A stretch of DNA of 16,417 bases, taken from the NCBI GenBank assembly GCA_043767985.1, contig JAYVKZ010000150.1, positions 1 to 16,417 of the forward strand, written 5' to 3'. The position numbers and the translations under genes were made by a program. Below, piece after piece: positions 13,215-16,417 of this stretch (the first letter of the stretch is position 1; each line of letters opens with the position of its first letter). Under the pieces are notes generated by a model. It saw only the letters and a program-made list of their open reading frames with translations. It was not told the origin of the DNA and made no database searches. The stretch is from JAPOKJ01 sp043767985 (GTDB lineage Bacteria; Pseudomonadota; Gammaproteobacteria; Burkholderiales; Burkholderiaceae_E).

Positions 13215-13940
13215 ATGCCGATTTATTTCTCGTATGTCATGCTCTTTGCGTTCACACCAGCTTACGTTCAATCGCAAACATCTGAGAAGCCCATCGCAAC
13301 CAATGCGAGTTACAAGCTCACGACGGGTTACTACAGTTTCTCCAGCCAGTCGCCGGGTTGGGATGTGAATCTTCGGAGCAGCTCCGAGATCGGCAACGTT
13401 TGGTTAGGGTACTTCGCGCAGTCGAGTCAACAAATCTCCGAGTGGCGCGTAGGATGGGATCGCAGTTTCGGCAAAGAGTTTCGTATCACGCCATCGATTC
13501 AATCGGCAAGTGGCGGCTTTTGGGGCGGTAGCATTCAAGCTGAAGTGGGCGACCCGTGGTTCGGCTCTTTGGGGCTTGGACGCACCAACCTGAGGCCCTA
13601 TTTCAATCTCAATTTTGATCCTAATGATTCCTACATGCTCAGTGTAGGTAAGCATCTTTCTGGAAAAGACATTTTTTCCCTACAGTACATTCGCGACAAC
13701 CGGGCCAATCCCGATCAACGCCATCTGCACCTTGTTTACCGACGACAGGTTAACCAACAGGACAGACTGAGCATGGATCTCCTCTATAAGACAGGTCTCG
13801 TATCTGGTGAAACGATTCGACGCTGGGGATTGAGCGTGACCTATGACTGGCCGGCTTGGTTTGTCCGCGTCGCATGGGATCCCAACGTCAATTTCAGTAC
13901 TGAAAACTCTCTCAGACTGAGTACCGGTATCCGCTTCTAA
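13215..13940 (+). CDS. predicted outer-membrane beta-barrel protein
   Basis: Started at the ATG at 13215, the protein is 241 residues with a signal peptide PIYFSYVMLFAFTPAYVQSQ. The frame extends back to a TTG at 13125 inside the preceding gene, which is unlikely to be used. The mature part alternates polar and hydrophobic/aromatic residues in short strands (KLTTGYYSFSSQ, SEIGNVWLGYFAQ, EWRVGWDRSF, RHLHLVYRRQV, RWGLSVTYDWPAWFVRVAWD) and ends in SLRLSTGIRF, with the terminal Phe typical of BAM-assembled porin-like proteins. About 10-12 strands seem possible. I do not recognise a specific family. It sits 15 bp before the sulfatase and 71 bp after the LivK-type gene, suggesting a joint uptake role. 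Confidence 0.75.
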   Translation: MPIYFSYVMLFAFTPAYVQSQTSEKPIATNASYKLTTGYYSFSSQSPGWDVNLRSSSEIGNVWLGYFAQSSQQISEWRVGWDRSFGKEFRITPSIQSASGGFWGGSIQAEVGDPWFGSLGLGRTNLRPYFNLNFDPNDSYMLSVGKHLSGKDIFSLQYIRDNRANPDQRHLHLVYRRQVNQQDRLSMDLLYKTGLVSGETIRRWGLSVTYDWPAWFVRVAWDPNVNFSTENSLRLSTGIRF

Positions 13941-13943
13941 GAT

Positions 13944-13948
13944 AAGGA
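13944..13948 (+). promoter_or_regulatory. ribosome-binding site of sulfatase gene
   Basis: AAGGA lies 7 nt before the ATG at 13956, directly after the stop of the barrel protein, fixing the sulfatase start and supporting co-transcription. Confidence 0.7.
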
Positions 13949-13955
13949 ATGAGCA

Positions 13956-15368
13956 ATGAAGCCCAACCTGCTAGTCATCTTAATCGACGATTTACGTTAC
14001 GACGAGTTCGGCGCTGGCGGACATCCCTACATGAAAACGCCACACATCGACCGCCTTGCACACGAAGGGATGATGTTTGAGCGCGCCTTTCATACTACGC
14101 CGATTTGTTCACCCAATCGAGCCTCTATCGTCACCGGGCAATATGCCAGCCGGCACGGCATCATCGATAACGTCGCAAGGGATGCGATGAGCCACCGTTT
14201 GCCCAATTACCATCTCAGTCTTCAAAAACGCGGCTATTCGACGGCCCATATTGGCAAATGGCACATGGGCAATGAGGGTGGCCCCCGGCCAGGTTACGAC
14301 TACTGGGTGAGTTATGACGGTCATGGGCGGCTCAACAATCCGCGCCTGAATGAGAACGGCCAGTACGTTCAGCATCAAGGCTATGTCACCGACATCATGA
14401 ATCAGCTGGCGGTGGGCTTTCTGGAAGGTCATCACAAAAAACACGGCAAGAAAAAACCCTTCTCACTCTTTTTCGCGCATAAGGCTGTGCACCCCGATGC
14501 AGAGCAAGCCGCTGACGGCACTTTCAAAGTTGAGGGTTATGTTGCAGCAGAGCGGCACAAAGATTTATACCGGGGCGAAGTCTTTCCGAAAAAGCCGAAC
14601 ATGTTGAGTGCCGAGGAAGTCATTAAACAAAAGCCCGCCTGGGCTGACTGCTTCGAACTTAAAAAGGATGAGGCCGCTCAGGTCGTACTCGATGCCGTGC
14701 ATTCCGGCAAACAAGAAGAGATTCGCCTGCGCGCGGCCATGATGGCATCAGTGGATGAAGGTGTAGGGGCCATACTCGCTTCCCTCGAAAAGCAAGGCAC
14801 ACTGGACAATACCTGTATCGTTTTTCTTGGTGATAACGGGTACTTCTTTGGTGAGCACGGCTTAGGGCCCGAGCGACGCTTTGCCTATGAAGAAGGCATT
14901 CGCTCGCCGTTCCTAGTGCGCTATCCAAAGTTGGTGAAAGCTGGGGTAAGAAGCAAAAAGCTGGTCATTTGCCAGGACATCGCGCCCACCATGATTGAGC
15001 TTGCGGGAGGCAAGCCGGGGGTGCAGATTCAGGGGCGATCACTCCTCCCGCTTTTTAAGCCCCCTGGGCTTTCTAAGATCTCGGCTCGCGCAAAAGTCCC
15101 TTGGAGAAAGTCTTTCATGGTGGAGTACTGGGCCGAGAACGCCATGCCTTGGCTCGTGGGTATGACTTATAAGGCAGTCCGCACCGATCAGTACAAGCTG
15201 ATTCACTGGGTGAACCGTGGTGATGCTGGCGAGCTCGACGAACTGTACGATCTCGATCAAGATCCTTTCGAGCTGAAGAACCTGATTCGCAGCAAGGCGA
15301 AGGCGGGGGTGAGAGACAAGCTGCGCAAAGAGCTTCGCAAGCTGACGGCGGACGCCCTTGGGATGTAA
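13956..15368 (+). CDS. type I sulfatase (formylglycine-dependent, arylsulfatase family)
   Basis: A 470-residue alkaline-phosphatase-superfamily sulfatase. The N-terminal metal motif ILIDDLRYDE gives D11/D12. The active-site signature C51-S-P-N-R55 (CSPNRASIVTGQ) is the CxPxR motif in which Cys is converted to formylglycine by an FGE-type enzyme; the Ser-type alternative does not apply. K101 and H103 (GKWHMG), the HKAVH region (175-179) and D293-N294 (FLGDNGYFFGEHG) complete the expected metal and sulfate ligands. It hydrolyses a sulfate (or related) ester, substrate unknown. There is no signal peptide, so a cytoplasmic location is predicted, implying that the sulfated compound is imported first. 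This fits the upstream barrel and binding-protein genes. No maturase gene is in the window. The start is fixed by AAGGA at 13944-13948. Confidence 0.95.
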   Translation: MKPNLLVILIDDLRYDEFGAGGHPYMKTPHIDRLAHEGMMFERAFHTTPICSPNRASIVTGQYASRHGIIDNVARDAMSHRLPNYHLSLQKRGYSTAHIGKWHMGNEGGPRPGYDYWVSYDGHGRLNNPRLNENGQYVQHQGYVTDIMNQLAVGFLEGHHKKHGKKKPFSLFFAHKAVHPDAEQAADGTFKVEGYVAAERHKDLYRGEVFPKKPNMLSAEEVIKQKPAWADCFELKKDEAAQVVLDAVHSGKQEEIRLRAAMMASVDEGVGAILASLEKQGTLDNTCIVFLGDNGYFFGEHGLGPERRFAYEEGIRSPFLVRYPKLVKAGVRSKKLVICQDIAPTMIELAGGKPGVQIQGRSLLPLFKPPGLSKISARAKVPWRKSFMVEYWAENAMPWLVGMTYKAVRTDQYKLIHWVNRGDAGELDELYDLDQDPFELKNLIRSKAKAGVRDKLRKELRKLTADALGM

Positions 15369-15421
15369 ACTATTTTATTTGTGGCCTGATCGGCAAGAGT
15401 CATGTATCCCTTAAAGCGATG

Positions 15422-16417
15422 CTAGGTTTCCCTTACATCGAAGGTCGGTAGCTGATAAGCCGTCATGGGTGGCACGGGTCCTTGCAAGCGTTCAACCTCG
15501 ACGATGCAGGTTTGCGCTGCGCAGCCTTGCGATAAGCGCGACGCGCCCACATCGCGGGTAAGCACGTTCGAGTTGCCATGTTTGTCAAGACGGTCTGAAT
15601 CTGGGTCCCACCAAGCGCCGGTCGACATGCGCACCACCCCTGGCATGACCTCTTCACTAACAATCACACCGGCGAGACAATTGCCGCGCGCGTTGTGCAC
15701 ACGCACGATGTCGCCAGTTTTAATGGAACGCAAGCGCGCATCATCGGGGTGAATCGTGAGCGCTTCACGCTCGGCTACTTTTGCGGCACGGCTATGTGAG
15801 GAATGGTCCAGTTGGCTGTGTAACTTGGTGCAAGGCTGATCCGAAATCAGGTGCAAGCCCTGCCCCTTAAGGTCAGCTCGACCGAGCCACTCGGCGGGTT
15901 CGAGCCACACCGGGTAGCCGGGACATTCTTGGTAGCCAAAGCCTGCGATTTTCGTAGAAAAGATTTCGATCAGACCACTCGGGGTATTGAGTTTATTGGC
16001 GAGCGGGTCGGCTCGAAATTCGGCGAACATCACGATGGGGTGATCTGATACCGGCAGACGATATTCACCCCGTTCCCAAAACGACTCGAAGTCGGGGATG
16101 TCCAAGCCCATAGCTCGTGCGCGCGGCGCGGCCTCGTTGTACAGGTGGCGAATCCACTGCGTGGCGGAGCGGCCTTCGGTAAATTCTGCGCTTGATCCCA
16201 GGCGCTCGGCCAGCTCGCTAAAGATTGCGTAATCATCGCGTGCCTGGCCAGGCGCAGATCGGGCCGCTTTCATCGCAACCCAAAGGGGTTCGCCACTGGA
16301 GGCTCCAATATCATCACGCTCCAAGGTACTGGTTGCGGGCAACACAATATCGGCCATCTTGGCATGAGCATTCCAAAACTGCTCATGAACGACGATGGTC
16401 GAGGGTTTACGCCAGGC
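15422..16417 (-). CDS. molybdopterin S-/N-oxide reductase (BisC/TorA/DorA type), C-terminal part
   Basis: The frame is open from the right edge and gives 331 residues of the C-terminal third of a DMSO-reductase-family molybdoenzyme; the N-terminus is outside. Landmarks are STIVVHEQFW and ADIVLPATSTLERDDIG (a domain III signature), FAEFRADPLANKLNTPSGLIEIF, and the C-terminal dinucleotide-binding domain with HLISDQPCTKLHSQLDHSSHS, AEREALTIHPDDA, GDIVRVHNARG, GVVRMSTGAWWDPDS and GNSNVLTRDVGASRLSQGC. The subfamily resembles biotin sulfoxide/TMAO/DMSO reductases using bis-MGD. Cofactor domain I and any twin-arginine leader cannot be seen, so cytoplasmic versus periplasmic location is open. It converges on the sulfatase gene with 53 bp between and no obvious hairpin terminator. 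Confidence 0.92.
   Translation of the reverse strand, partial: AWRKPSTIVVHEQFWNAHAKMADIVLPATSTLERDDIGASSGEPLWVAMKAARSAPGQARDDYAIFSELAERLGSSAEFTEGRSATQWIRHLYNEAAPRARAMGLDIPDFESFWERGEYRLPVSDHPIVMFAEFRADPLANKLNTPSGLIEIFSTKIAGFGYQECPGYPVWLEPAEWLGRADLKGQGLHLISDQPCTKLHSQLDHSSHSRAAKVAEREALTIHPDDARLRSIKTGDIVRVHNARGNCLAGVIVSEEVMPGVVRMSTGAWWDPDSDRLDKHGNSNVLTRDVGASRLSQGCAAQTCIVEVERLQGPVPPMTAYQLPTFDVRET

Noticed and set aside
1..16417. CRISPR, tRNA, rRNA, IS element, phage or toxin-antitoxin features
   Set aside because: Read through for regularly spaced repeats, cloverleaf-like arms, transposase motifs and small paired genes; nothing convincing was found.

Overview
The window is a 16.4 kb stretch of an ordinary, gene-dense proteobacterial chromosome. 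The gene repertoire suggests a betaproteobacterium of the Burkholderiales/Comamonadaceae kind: solute-binding proteins with twin-arginine-like leaders, LysR/MarR/AraC regulators, nitroreductases, a free-standing RNB ribonuclease and a BisC/TorA-type molybdoenzyme. That assignment is inference; no rRNA or other marker gene is present. I saw no tRNA, CRISPR array, insertion sequence or phage gene.

Left part (1-3603). The window opens inside an alpha/beta hydrolase gene (+). It converges on a two-gene minus-strand unit in which a MarR regulator overlaps an ABC1/COQ8-like atypical kinase by 4 bp. Divergent from MarR, a good sigma-70-like promoter with a perfect 11+11 bp dyad over its -10 box drives a decayed glutathione S-transferase (GST) remnant and an intact nitroreductase, closed by a rho-independent terminator. 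This looks like a MarR-controlled redox or xenobiotic locus that has lost its GST.

Centre left (3606-7823). On the minus strand a LysR regulator lies upstream of an orphan TRAP-type binding protein. Divergent from LysR is a nitroreductase of the Tat-exported type; the shared 112 bp gap holds three short dyads, one fitting the LysR T-N11-A pattern. Next come two truncated genes facing each other: the N-terminal ligand-binding half of an AraC-family regulator (+) and the first ~70 codons of an exported protein (-). This is a decay zone, followed by a leader with a hairpin and a tandem 12-bp repeat.

Centre right (7823-11876). An aldo/keto reductase (+) converges on a minus-strand unit of a small secreted protein, a small three-helix membrane protein and an RNB-domain exoribonuclease without N-terminal cold-shock domains. 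Divergent from this unit is a 2-oxoglutarate/Fe(II) dioxygenase of the family that includes L-isoleucine 4-hydroxylase.

Right part (11938-16417). An orphan LivK-type ABC binding protein, a predicted outer-membrane beta-barrel and a formylglycine-type sulfatase lie in tandem (+). They converge on the 3' part of a BisC/TorA-type molybdopterin S-/N-oxide reductase gene that runs off the right edge.

I did not find a convincing new multi-gene system. The best leads are the MarR operator and its truncated GST-nitroreductase target, the MarR/ABC1-kinase translational overlap, the perfect hairpin plus A9 run at a frame break in the GST remnant, and the two convergent gene fragments.
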